Origin: Mesodorylaimus sp. YZB2_4
Taxonomy: Eukaryota > Nematoda > Enoplea > Dorylaimida > Dorylaimidae
Direction of reading: 5' to 3'
Assembly: GCA_030248295.1 (NCBI GenBank)
Contig: JASANH010001333.1
Coordinates: 496,001-560,000, forward strand
Length of the DNA: 64,000 nt
The notes beneath the pieces are model-generated. The model was not told the DNA's origin, did no database searches, and worked only from the letters and a program-made list of their open reading frames with translations. Below are positions 36,395-48,009 of the stretch, in pieces. The number at the start of each line of letters is the position of its first letter. Position 1 is the stretch's first letter. The translations under genes and the position numbers were made by a program.

Positions 36395-36900
36395 GATGGT
36401 TTTGTTGGCGGTTGCTAAACGAATTCAGAATCAGGAACCTGGTTCCAGTCAGGAAGGTCCCTCCCCTCTCACCCAGTATCATCCTGAGACTCTGATGCGC
36501 AGGACTACCTTGGTGGAGGTGCTCCTAGTGTGGACGAACGGAGGGAAGATGCCGTGAGGGCTGGTCACCTCACTTTGGATAGGGATCAGGGCTCGCTCAA
36601 TCCCAACCACGATTAGGACTCTTGAGGGGTACTTTTTATAAGCTGTAGATGACCTACACCCACAACCTGGTAGTCAGCAAATATAGAGCCAAGTCCTTGA
36701 ATAATTTTTAGCACAATATTTATTATTGTATGAAATTTCATTGCTATTCGCATCCTTCTGCATCCATCCCATCTGCAAGATCTCCACAACTTCAATCCCG
36801 ACCATCATGACTGCTGGTCAGCTATGGGCCAAAGGGGCTGGAAATCCGGTGAAACAAGTGGGCGGCGTGGCGTCCAGCCGATACGAATTTCAAAAATAAG
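36395..36900 (+). mobile_element. SINE family B copy, interrupted
   Basis: GGAACCTGGTTCCAGTCAGG, CACCCAGTATCATCCTGAG, GAGGTGCTCCTAGTG and GAGGGCTGGTCACCTCAC follow the family order. After an unrelated segment (about 36625-36795) the tail resumes with ATCATGACTGCTGGTCAG, GGCGGCGTGG and a terminal TTTCAAAAATAAG. Confidence 0.6.
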
Positions 36901-37007
36901 ATTAGGAAAAGTCGGTGTGGAAAGTTTGTGGAGGCTTTCACAAAATAAAAGCCCATTGCAGGGATGAAAAATTCTCCCACACAAGCGCGCTATCTCGAAC
37001 AACACGC

Positions 37008-37048
37008 CCCCCCCTCCCCCCCCCGTCCGCAAGAAGAACAAAAACAAA

Positions 37049-37124
<76 letters not shown>

Positions 37125-37162
37125 ACAACCCAAAAAAAAAAAAAAAAAAAAAAAAAAAACAA
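37008..37162. repeat. Poly(C) then about 110 bp of near-pure poly(A)
   Basis: CCCCCCCTCCCCCCCCCC is followed by three A runs of roughly 30-40 bp separated only by single C or short C-containing words. The long Phe and Lys open frames here are by-products. It may be the tail of a retroposed copy on the + strand or a collapsed low-quality assembly segment. Confidence 0.85.
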
Positions 37163-39534
37163 CCCCCTCCAAAGGATAAGGCATCTTGGCAAGCTTAAGA
37201 AAGCATGAGGTACATACCACAAAACTGCATTGGGAACGGAGGGGGGGGGGGGGGCAAAAACCGAGATTTTTTGCGGTCGACCTTTATGGATGGCCTCAAT
37301 CTTATTAAAATCGCAGCGATTACAGTAATCTGCTATCCTGCACATCACAGTCAAAAGCGCGCGTAGTGCGTGCAATTCAACTCTCTCCAAAAATTCGACT
37401 TTTGCGTTTTTTGTAAACCGGAGATACGGACCTGAACAGAATAAAGTATGCCAAATTTGTCTTCCATGGGGGGCTACATATCATGTACTGTACTTATATT
37501 CTGTGAGGTTATCCCCCCCCCCCGTGGTATGTTAATTGTTTGCCCCTGACTTTCCATCCTCAGCAATATAAGCAGCGTCGGAAGTGACTTTTCAAATAAA
37601 CTTCAACTTGCTTGCGTCAGTGAACTTGAAACACTTTACGACCTCTGTTTACATTGCTCTGCAATTCCGTATAAATGTTCAAGCATTAACGCTGTTTTTC
37701 GAACAGGCTTTGTACTTCGCTGTTTCGACTGTCGCCTCGCCATTGGCCAAGTTCGGTTTAAAACCTATTTTTGGCCAGTGAAAGTGCGCCTCGAGCACTT
37801 TCCAAGCGGCGTATCGTGTTTAGTTTCTGTGATTATTCTTAGTTCATATCAGGGACCGAGTAGAAAAAGTGCGTGATGGACAGCATACTCTTTTCCAAAA
37901 CCCCAAAATAGACCTCCTTGAAATTTATCACCACAACTAAGAAACGGTTGCAGTTGGTTCATTCACTGACGGCGTGCACTTAAACTCGACTTTAAACATT
38001 CTTAAAACTTTTTGTTGACTTTTCTAACCTTGAACCAGCGTAAGGACCTTAGAACCTTTCCTAGCCCCACAAAAACATGCGCATTCGATGTGTGACTGAC
38101 ACGACCATTCGTCTGTGCTCATCTTTGTCCTGGCATCTGCTGAGGATTCCTCAAATGGAATTTATGTCCTCACTCCTTAATCTGTAATTGGTCATTTCGA
38201 TCGATTTTGTTAAGATCGTCGTGGAAGTTACTCGACTTGTGTCGAACCACATTCGCACGCACAATGATCAATTTTTCCTTTTTCACGTAACCAACTTGGG
38301 TAGTATATCATTTCGAAAAAAAAACGCGCGCACCCAAAATTTTGTGAAAAGGCGCAGGAAGACGAAAGACGATGTTTGCGCGTCGTGTCATCGAGCCATC
38401 TGCTTCGAAAAGTTGCGCTAAGGAGTTCCACTAATCGCAAGAGGGTCCTTCAGTGAAAAGTTTTCAAAGAAGCCATCGACCTGTTTCTTCGAGGATCGGC
38501 CATTTCGTCTCGTTCAAACTCGTCTTTACGCTTGTCATCGTATTTCAAGAAAAAAGGAATCTTGGTCTTGAAACTGTCTTTTTGATTTCGAATCCATCGA
38601 AGAGGTTTGTCGGCGCCAACTTCACCCATCCGCCCAAAATCCCGAGCGCACGACTCGTTCAAGTTCAAGTCGCCAATTGCCCCGGGACTCGATTCTTAGC
38701 AGCTAAGAGAAAAAAACTTCCACAAACGCAGGACCTATTGGCGTCATTTGAAGTCACCTGGAAAAGAGGTGCCGCCTGCCGCCATCACTTGTCGTCCTCT
38801 CGGTCTCTAAGAGACTTGAATTCTCACACAACAATCGTGCAAACACAATCTTTTAAGTCTATTGCTAGCGTTTCATGTTTTGGTCAAAAATGACAATTTT
38901 GAAAAGAAAAATTTTCAAACTGGCATGAAGTTAACGATAAGGTTAATGTACGAGTATTGGCCGCCCGCATGATTCTATTATGATCATACTGCATTATTAT
39001 CGCAGGACTAATGTGGCTTATGGATTTCACTTAGTATTGAGTAAGTACAAACATAATTTCATGGGACTCACCATCAGTAATCTTGTTTTATCGAACCCCA
39101 AACACTGATTGAAAAAGACGACTTGCGGGGCCTTTGAAGAGCAACGTGTGCCGTGTATCAACTTCAAACTATATAGCTTAGAAGAAAATGACTTATGTCG
39201 ACGGTTCCCTTTTTCAAAATCTCTTCTTACTGAAACCCGATTTCTAAAAGGTTTCCTCACGCTGAGAAAACTCAGATTTCATTTCATCAAGTGTTTCTAA
39301 TTTACTGGCGCTCTTTTAGTTTGAACAGGTGAAGGCGAGGGTGCAGGCTGGAGGGGAGGGGAGGGGAAATCAAGCGATACTGACAGTCCATTTCCAGCCT
39401 GCACTTTGCATTTATTTACCCACCAGTTAAAGGCAATGGAAAACCCAAGTTTCAGTCGGCTATAGCTCTGGCTTCATTGCCGACTTGCTCCCTTGCGAGC
39501 ATCGATTTGGAGTTTCGTCCCTGCCATCCTTGTG

Positions 39535-41850
39535 ATGAGAAAAACGGTCGTGGTCATCCTCTTATTTGGTATATCTTTTTACTCTTTAAATCTGTTTCTT
39601 TAGTTACATAACTCCAGTTTTCGTATTCATTTTTTAAATCTTTAAAATTAATAAAATTTTGATTTAGAATTCATTGGGATCGGAAAAGAATTGAAAATTG
39701 GACCTTGAGAATGTTGAATCTGACCAATGACCACTAAGCTCAGATTTAAAATTCACTAGAAATCGAGATTAACCTAAAAAGAAAATATATTTTTTACAAA
39801 CTTGCTCAGAAGCTTTTCAGCGCAGCTTATGGCTCGAGAAAATGATATTTCTCCACAATTGCTTTTCTTTTCTACGAATATACAATTAATCTCATTTATA
39901 ACCCATGACAGAACAAAATGTTTAAATTATTGCTGTATGAATATAAATTCAAACATTTTCTCTGATGTGATGGTTTTCTCTGGTCGATTCTGAATGAATA
40001 TAATAAACTCATATTGACAAAAAGAAAAACCAAAGAAGCAGGAATTTTAATGAATAAGTTAAATGCGTTGAGTAAAAGGATAATTTTTCATTGTCATACC
40101 CAGCCTCCTTATGCGGACATATGAAATTTTCCTTTCGTTTTCAGGCCTTCTATGCCTGTCCGATTGTATATTTACTTCCGATGTATGCAGAAGTAAGAAT
40201 TATGCTTTCTAGGTTTTTCATAAAACGAATAATGTCAATTTCAGGTAGCATATATTGCTTTGAGTGTAATAGCAAGGAGACACCGACTTGCGGAGATCCA
40301 TTTAATCGTTCCGAATATGGCACTGTGGCATTGAATCGTTGCCATGGATGCTGTATGAAATTGGTACGATGGAAAAATACACGTAAGAGGACAATTGTTT
40401 GAGCAGAAAGTCACATTTTCCTGTCAAGTGTCATGTAAAACTGTTAAATTTCAAGTCCTGCAAGTGGAAAAGTTTTAAGACGTTTTCTATAATTATCGAC
40501 CAAGCGACGACAAAGCTTCAATTTTTGATCTTCTACTTTTCCGAAAGTGAAGCAACAGTGATTTTTCGTGCAAACTCGATTTTCACAAGATTATCACAAA
40601 AAAAGGTTTCTTTCCGAAAGTAGTTGGGCAATATCGGCCATAAATCACTGCCCATTAGGCCTTATTCGATCAGCGGCACATCAGCTTGTTCGCGAATGAA
40701 TGGGCAATCGAATGCCAGTCTAAATTTAAAGGTTGCCTGCTGTTGGCACTAAATGACTGGCACTCTCTTTCCCTCTATTTCAGCAATTTGAAGGCCAATT
40801 CCAAACTAGTGAAAAACCAGATGTCATTTTTCATGCTTAAAATGAATGTCTGCACTCATGATCTATTTTACAATACTTTTAGAAAGGAATTTTTATGAAA
40901 ACCCCATGGTTGGCTGAAGTTTTTTGCGTATTTCGATATGAAATGTAGCAAAAGTATTGGTGACGGGAGTCATGGTGAAAGCTTGATGGTTTCGGCATAT
41001 TTCAAGAAGCAAAACCCCCTCTCCTGGGTGGTTATGATGGACAGTGGGTTTGAAAATCGTCAACTTGAAGGGCTCCTTTAACTTTGTGTCATACTTTATC
41101 CACAGACAAGCACCGTATATAGCACTCTAGGGCTAAGAAACACATCTCTATCAATCATTTTTCCCTGGGCGGGAGTCAAACTCCCCCCTCTAAGTGCGCA
41201 CTCTGCGAGGGAGGCAGAAGCCTACCGTTAGTCCACGACACGGGGACCTGGAACTTTGGCGCGCCATATCTCGAGATAGGTGAGAGATAAAAACTTTTCG
41301 CGACACGCATTCGACTCCTTATTAATTTGCGAGCACGCTGATGTGCCGTTGATCAAATAGGGTCTAATGGGCAGTGAGTTATGGCCGATATCGCCCAATC
41401 GTTTACGAAAAAAGTCGTGTTTCGCGATAATTCCGTGCCATGTCATTCCGTGCATCGAATTTACACATAATAAATAAGGGAGGAAATAATTGAAGCTTGG
41501 TCGAACCTTACAGAAATCCTGTAGTTTAATCAGGTCCCTCAGGGAAATATCGATTTTTCTTCCATTGGTTTTTTTCAGCGGACGAAGTTGTTTACAGAAT
41601 GTGTTCGGGCAATAGAAATTTAGAAATTGATCAAAGTTTGATCGATCACGTTTGTTTGAAAGAATGGAAAGGACACGGGACACTTTGCTTTTGTGAACAC
41701 GATCGTTGCAACGGGGCATCGCCTAGCCTTCGGTTAGGATCGAGTCGACAGTCGACACAAGGCGCTGTACAGTTCGTTTGGATACTCTTATCAGTTTTGG
41801 TTTATCCTTTCTTATCACTGAATATTACACGGATATTTGGGTATCTATAA
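39535..41850 (+). CDS. Ly6/quiver-like three-finger, GPI-anchored protein
   Basis: Exons 39535-39568, 40145-40192, 40245-40382, 41579-41850; junction phases 1/1/1 fit. Exons 1-2 encode a signal peptide, MRKTVVVILLFG then LLCLSDC. The mature domain has the Ly6/uPAR cysteine plan: YCFEC, TC, NRCHGCC, RMCSG, HVCL, LCFCEHDRCNGA, ending in the diagnostic C-x-C-x3-D-x-CN. A hydrophobic C-terminus (VQFVWILLSVLVYPFL) is a likely GPI signal. Known of insect relatives such as quiver/sleepless and boudin: they modulate ion channels and receptors or septate junctions at the cell surface. The target here is unknown. The third intron holds a family A SINE. The last Met-start frame alone would miss half the domain. 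Confidence 0.9.
41080..41250 (-). mobile_element. tRNA-like SINE, family A, in a Ly6-gene intron
   Basis: Reverse B-box GGCGGGAGTCAAACTCCC near 41168-41185 (one mismatch to the consensus). AGTGCGCACTCTGCGAGGG and the tail block TCATACTTTATCCACAGAC complete the copy. Confidence 0.7.
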
Positions 41851-42949
41851 TTATTTCGGCGGGTTTAATATTACCACTTAACAATATGGCAATTTTTGAG
41901 AGAAGAGCTATTACTATGCGATTTAAGTGCAGAGAATTTATATTTTACTATGATTTGAGTTGTGAATTGGGACAAGGTATTGTATTCATCGCGACTTAGA
42001 TGTGGTCTAGTTTAGAATTGTGCTAGAATGTAAATTGGTGTTGTGGCGTATGACTCATTCTACACGCACATGACGGTGGGTTCAGGCTGATCTGAAAAGC
42101 GAGAGGCCCAAACCTGGTAGAAAGGCTAATCCTGCGGAGTATAGATCACCAAAATCTGGAACTGTCCGCCAGCGTGGGCATCTTGTTGATTTAATTTTTT
42201 TAGTCCCAGCGAATTAGCGCACTCGATCAATAAAAGACATGTAAGAAACTGACAGAATAAAGTCTATCACGAATATATGTCAAAGAGTCATAATAAAAAG
42301 TGTCAATAAAAATGAGTGAGAAAAGCGTACCATCATAAAATATCATCTTGCGAACCGACGCTATAAATTTTCCAATTTGATTGCAATAGCTTACGACTGG
42401 ATCAGATGGCGGTTTGTCGGATCGGATCGGATCATGTGAAAAAGGTATTTGAAATTTTTTCGTCAATCAATAACGAATCAACTTTTTTTCGAAAGGTTTT
42501 CGAGTGCTGTATAGTGCTGCTATGAATAATATATGGCATGGCTTCCTATGATAAACACACAGTATTTATTATCATGGTGCCATGGCACAAGCAGGGCACC
42601 TCTCAAATCTTTGCCACACTGCTCATCATTGATTTACTCTACAAGCTGATAATTTAAAGAAGATCCATTCTGCTCATAAATGACTGCAGCCACAACTTCA
42701 ATCATAAAAAAAACGGATATTTCCCTTTCGTTTCCACTCCTCGCTAATATTTCTGTCTTCTAACTCCAAACATTTGCAAAATCTGGAAAGGCAATCTTGC
42801 AAACCGTTGGGGCGAACTAAAAAATGCATAAGCGCCAATAAGGGGCAAAAGTCACATCTGCAATGAGAGTGATATAATTCGAAATAATTTTTTCATAATC
42901 AGCATAAAAATTGTACTAAATTCACAAATTGGACAACAATACAGGTTTA
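41851..42949. other. Intergenic, no gene; family E repeat at 42050-42175
   Basis: The only recognisable content is a copy of the family E repeat, with GGTGGGTTCAGGCTGATC, CCTGGTAGAAAGGCTAATCC and GGAGTATAGATCACC matching 22600-22695. The rest is AT-rich and featureless. Confidence 0.55.
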
Positions 42950-43655
42950 TTATCCAACTGGATCAGTACAGCATGTGTTCTGGTAGCAATATGAACCACC
43001 CGGACATCCGAGTGTAAAACCAATTTGTAATCCAAATCCATCGCTGCTTCCAAATCCTGTCATACTGCATGGTCCAGTTGGCATGCTTCCAAAATCTGAA
43101 AGAGGCATAATTTTAAAATTTGAAGTGGCTCAGGAACAAGTGTGGGAGCCTACATGGACATTCGCTCCCACGCCCCGGCGGACCTGGCGCAAATCCACCA
43201 GCGCCAACTTCTGAAGGAGCCAAAGCGGGAGGTGGGGCTGCTCCAAAAAATGGGGCCCCAAGTTCCGCTCGCTCTGTTGTGGTCATCAACGGAGGTGGCC
43301 GGGGTGTGATTGGGAGAACAATTAATGGTATCAAATATTTTATTGTCTGCCTATTCACCAGTCGTTCCATGTAATCTTCTGATTGAGGGGTCTCTGAGGT
43401 CGTGGGCAAAGTTTCATTGTCGTCAGAATATTCCACAGTTTTGTTCAGAAAATCTTCATATAACTCCATATCAGATGAATTAAAACCACTTTCTGGCTTA
43501 TCTGTCGCTCGGTATAAATCTTGCGAGTCTTGGCTACTTGAGTCGTTGGTTTTGTTGTAAAATTCCTCACCCTTCCTAAATATTGCTGGGTGGCAGTAGG
43601 TGACAGTCTTAGAGCATATGAGAAATAAACTGGAAGAGAAAATGTAAAAATCCAT
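42950..43655 (-). CDS. Secreted six-cysteine cluster protein A
   Basis: Two exons on the complement, 43154-43655 and 42950-43095, phase 1 join, 215 aa. Signal peptide IFSSSLFLICS at the start. An acidic, Ser-rich region with several NxS/T glycosylation sites is followed by a Pro/Ala-rich linker (ITPRPPPLM, AAPPPALAPSEV). The conserved module spans the junction: ECP|YFGSMPTGPCS, then exactly 20 residues to GCPGGSYCYQNTCC. The six cysteines suggest three disulfides. AATAAA overlaps the stop codon (GGATAATAAACC), implying a very short 3' UTR. It is the last of four tandem paralogues. Function unknown. Confidence 0.85.
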
Positions 43656-45075
43656 CGTCTTTTTAGGCTTGGAAAATCAAAACCCGTATTTATTTAAAAA
43701 CGCAAGACTATTCACTTATTTAATCATGTCAGCCAATGCCCCACGCTCGTACAGCGACGTCAGTAGAGTATGACACCTTCCTACACTCGACCTCCCAACA
43801 AGTTTTCGATAACTGCATCGCCAAACTAGACGAAAATGCGAAGAGGTGGCTTCCAAATATATTTGCACCCTACCAGTGTCTGCGCATTAAACTCCTTCGA
43901 GCACATCTGGTCAGTGTGACTCACCGGATAGGAATGATCAGGTTTATGAACTGTTACATTGTCACGCAGTAAAGTCGCTGCAATCTGCCCTCTGCAGAGC
44001 GACCCTGATAAGTATCTTCTAACTGCCATCATTGGAAACTTTCTGTAATCACATAAAGAGATTGATTGTTCTCTGTTGGAATATTACGGAGCCGAAGGTA
44101 ATGGCGGAGGCTCAGTTGTATCAAGTCCTTGTCCAATAACTCGCATCTGCAGGCATATGGCACACCTGACATCCTCACGTTTTTGTAATGTGCCTTTCAA
44201 GGGTGAAGGGGTAAAAGTGTGTGGTTTACAATACGTCCTTGTACCTGACTTACTGCACTATCTCCTCTCCTAGTACTGCTTCTTGCAATTTGGGTCATCA
44301 GATTTGCTGGGTGAATTTATGGACGAGTAAATACAGAAGACGAGGAGTTTTTGCGCGACTGGGAAGTGACTGATGGAGCTTTTCTACCACGCCAAGGCAG
44401 CCGACCCAGTCTTCCTGTCTTGTCCAAGGCTGAAACATCACCTTGATACGTGACCCAGCTGCTGGCTCTGTGCAGCGCAGAGTCTCGATTACCAGTCGAG
44501 CTTCTTGAAGTAGTAAGTTGCCACCGTGGCCAAGGAGAGGGGGCTGGGTTCGAGCCACTGGCACATGATTTCCGCTTCTCTTTGAGTTTAAAAAACTGAA
44601 AAGCTGTTTTTAGCAGCCTAACCGTTTCGAAAGCTTGAAAAAGCGACTACATGAATAGGGTAAGGGTGGGGGCTCGGGCAGGCTTATCTCCCCGGATAGG
44701 GGCTTGGGCAAGTGCAAAATTATTGTGGCTCCAGGAAGTAAAGACTGTTAAGCCAAAATACAAATCACAGTTTTTACAGTTCACACCATCAGAAATAGCA
44801 TTTACACCACGTATTCTAAGGTTTGAAAAGCGCAAATTATATTGGATGGCCTGAAAGTATACAACCCACAATTTTTTTTCTGCTGCGGGGTTCTCTCATC
44901 AAAATTTTTACTCACAATCAGCCAAAATCACACTTTCCATTTTTCCATTTCAGCAGAGGTAAATTTTCACTGATCATAAGCCCGTTTTCGTGTTCCTAAA
45001 TTCAAATCCCTAATTTCCAGCTTTAAAAAAAATCCTGTTCCCATCTTTGTGGTAACGAAAAGTCAAATTGTATTA
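43656..45075. other. Intergenic within the secreted-protein cluster
   Basis: No fifth copy of the GCP-x(4)-C-x(4)-CC module was found in any frame. A short stretch near 44500-44545 has a B-box-like GGGTTCGAGCC, possibly a decayed tRNA-like repeat. Confidence 0.5.
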
Positions 45076-45649
45076 TCACATTGTACAACATGTACTGCCG
45101 CTGCAATAGGAACCGCTGGGGCAGCCAATAGAAAACCCAAGTGCCGAGTCCAAAGTGGATGCACTGCCCACGGACGTCGTGCTGCACGGTCCTGATGGCA
45201 TGCTACCGAAATCTGAAAAATATAAATTACTATGCAATAATTTATGATCTTCGCAGAATTTTTAAAGCGAAGAACTCACACGGACATTCGTTTCCAGTTT
45301 TCCCAGGTCTGTGGTGTCCACCTTTTCCCCGTCCTTTAGAAATTGGAGAATCTGGCGTTGAGACCAAAGATGGAGTTGGAGTGGATGGCCGAGGGATACG
45401 AGTAGAAATCGTCGATTTGGAAGCAGTAACAGGCGAGAAAGAAAATTCAATTGTTCTAAAATTCTCTTTCGCAGTGGTAGCTTTCTTTTTTTGTTCGAAT
45501 CGGGTCCGGCCGGGCGACGCTGTTGAAGTTCTGCCATATAACGACCTCCTTAAAAGATTTCCCTTGAAAAGACGATTTGACGAGATGGGATAAGAATAAA
45601 TCATCGTTAAAACAATGAAAAATAAAAATAAACAAATGAAATATTTCAT
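45076..45649 (-). CDS. Secreted six-cysteine cluster protein B
   Basis: Two exons on the complement, 45280-45649 and 45076-45212, phase 1 join, 168 aa from ATG 45649 (chosen because a strong signal peptide MKYFICLFLFFIVL starts there). The linker is basic and Ser/Thr/Pro-rich, with dibasic sites (LLRRSLYGR) and GRGKGGHHRPG before the module. Module: ECP|YFGSMPSGPCS, 20 residues, GCPSGSYCSGSTCC, then TM and stop. Cysteine number and spacing are identical to paralogues A and C while the linker shares nothing visible with them. Intron only 67 bp. Confidence 0.85.
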
Positions 45650-45699
45650 TGCGAAACTAACTCCAAAAACGAGGGTGTCTAAATTTGCACATCGACAAT

Positions 45700-46485
45700 G
45701 CGCTAATGCCGTGGCCGTCACACATCAACCGTGACGTACTATAGGCCAACATTTCGCTGAATGACGTACGCTCTAACAGGTTTCTTTAAAAGGAAGCCAA
45801 CTTATGACGCAGTGAGCACTAAATTCATTTTACTACTCTCAAGTTAGCGTTGTTACAGTTTCAAAAAAAGATTAAGTTTCAGTTCCAGTTCCAGTAACCC
45901 AAAATAATGCAGTTTCAGTTTCAGTTGCTGGTTTAGATGCAGATTTTCACCCTGCACAAATCCTGCACAGCGTTTCTAGCAGCTCATGCTAAAAAATTAC
46001 ATAATCAACAGTTTGTTTAGAATTGTGCGAAACAATATTTCTCAATGTTATCTAATTAGTACTGTAGATCAGACCAAGGGATGAGCATAAGGCAGTCAGT
46101 AAGTGTTCTGTTGTTTTGAGCCTGCGGTGATCCTTACAATTAACTGGGGCACTAACAATAATTTTCATTACACAAACTGGCCATAAAGTCAGTCAAGCAT
46201 CAAAATGCTGTCTAAAATTAAATGGTCTTGGCGCGAATTGATCACCAGTTTCTTATTCAGATCAGAAAGATAGTTTTAAGTTTTTGTTATTGCAACAGGA
46301 TTGAGCACTCAAAAGTTTAAACGTTGTATTGCACAATTTTGTCAACTACAATAAAAATACGTTACATTTTATTGTTCTGAAACACTTCAATGTTCCTTAT
46401 GACAACTTAAAAATATCCTTTTCGCCTTGCTGTCATGGATTTCTGTTTCATAAACCAGTCAGTCAAGCAGTCATGCATCCATCTT
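45700..46485. other. Intergenic within the cluster, nothing recognised
   Basis: AT-rich spacer between paralogues B and C. Short CAGTTTCAGTTCCAG-like words near 45870-45925 form a small simple repeat. Promoter elements of gene B should lie at its left end but no TATA box is clear. Confidence 0.5.
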
Positions 46486-47174
46486 TCATAAAGGATCAGT
46501 ACAACAGGTGGTGCCCGAGCAATAGGAACCAGCAGGGCAACCAAGGGATAATCCAACTCCAAAGCCAAATCCACCTTGGCTTCCAAGACCGATCATGCTG
46601 CAGGGCCCTGCCGGAAGACTGCCAAAGTCTAAAATAGATTTAGATACTCTAGGATGGCAATATTTTTGAGTGCCATTGACAAAAACACAGAGACAGATTA
46701 GAAACAAAGGTCACTTTTTTCTGCTCTATTGCAGAGTTGCTGCAACTTACACGGACATTCTCCTCTAGATTTAGCAGCAGGAGACATTTCTTGCGGCGCT
46801 TCTTGAGGGAATTTGTCTTTAGGATCCTCGTCTATGGATCGGGGTCGAAAAGCTTGCTTGGATGCCGCTATGAGAACTGGAGTCTCAGGAAGCGACTTGT
46901 TGGATGAAGTTATAGGAATCCAGTTACCACTTCTATTAGACTGTATTGGCAAAGAAAGGTTTTCCGACAATTTATTATTTCCAGCTCTGGATGAATAAGA
47001 TGAATTTTGAGCGTATTCGAATCCCAGTTGATCTTTGGTCGATATACCAGATGACAAACTTTCAGTTTTTGTAACATTCCAATCATCCTGTACTTCGACT
47101 GAAGCACAATGACAACACACACTTGCAAATAGTAATAACAGACAGCTCAGGAAAATTCTTTGCTGAAATTCCAT
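46486..47174 (-). CDS. Secreted six-cysteine cluster protein C
   Basis: Two exons on the complement, 46751-47174 and 46486-46628, phase 1 join, 188 aa. Signal peptide IFLSCLLLLFASVCC. The linker has several N-x-S/T sites (NVT, NSS, NLS, NRS, NKS) and is unlike A and B. Module: ECP|YFGSLPAGPCS, 20 residues rich in Gly, GCPAGSYCSGTTCC, DPL and stop. Intron 122 bp. The orientation matches its neighbours (about 840 bp between C and D, about 840 bp between C and B), so unequal crossing-over is the simplest origin of the array. Confidence 0.85.
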
Positions 47175-48009
47175 AATCTAGCCTCTCGACTCCAATATAA
47201 ATATCACTACTCGCAGTCAGGTTGTGTACACGTGAAGAGCACAACGAAAGTAGTTTCTGGCGTGTACTTATGAGCTGAGAAACAGGTTTTCACGTTTCCA
47301 AGTGCAAGGGCCCTCGATCGCCTTATATAGGTGTAGTGTAGGTTAACTCTAACTGGAGCAATGCTTGCAAAATCCATCCACACACACCCTGTAGTGCGGA
47401 TAATAAAGGGCTGTTGGATAATATTTCCATATTTTATCAGCAAATGAGCCGCCATTTTGCTGATGTTAAGACCCTGGCAATACAATAAACATCCGTTTAG
47501 ATCACTGGATCTCAAAGACCCTCGAAGCGCTCATTTTTCAACCATTAATACGAGGGAGCTTATCCAAAGCACAGATATGCGGCTGCTCCATGGGTGGTAA
47601 GGCCTGCAAGTCTGGGGTTGGAGTGATAGCAGTACTGTAAGTCGCCGTTAGGGAACCTTGAAGCGAGGAAGACAAAAGTGCTGCAGGTGAAGGCTCGTTC
47701 ATATTCGCGTCGTACCGGCGTATGTGTCGTAAACCTAGCAGCATAGGCATAGCGCACACGTTGTGTAAGTTAATGATGCTCAGGTACATCATACTGTAGC
47801 TATGTCGCGAATTCGCTAGCAAGTCGGAAATTTACAGCGGCAGTGTTCTAAAATTTGACTTTATACAATATTTTTTTATTAGACATTATATTGATCATAT
47901 ATGTTTGTATACAAACGAAAAACATTAAATTCAAGGCTCATCTACCCGAATATTTCGAGAAACTTGGTTACATTGGCTTGTAATCACCCATCATGGACTA
48001 GGGCCCCTC
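47175..48009. other. Intergenic within the cluster, nothing recognised
   Basis: Spacer between paralogues C and D. The minus frames at 47207-47515 and 47538-47822 show no signal peptide, module or splice partners. The promoter of gene C is expected at the left edge. Confidence 0.45.

Larger units (their letters stand above)
35106..39534. other. Intergenic: SINE B pieces and long homopolymer tracts, no supported gene
   Basis: Contains a plus-strand family B SINE (36395-36900, with an unrelated segment before its tail) and the poly(A)/poly(C) tract at 37008-37162. The 146-aa plus frame at 38453-38893 has no domain or splice support and is rejected. Part of 38.9-39.5 kb may be the 5' UTR or promoter of the Ly6 gene. 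Confidence 0.5.

Noticed and set aside
36805-37390. Long Phe-rich or Lys-rich open frames
   Set aside because: They are just poly(A)/poly(T) read through; no start context or domain.
38453-38893. 146-aa plus-strand open frame
   Set aside because: Composition not protein-like in a consistent way, no recognised motif, and it lies upstream of the Ly6 gene where UTR is likely.
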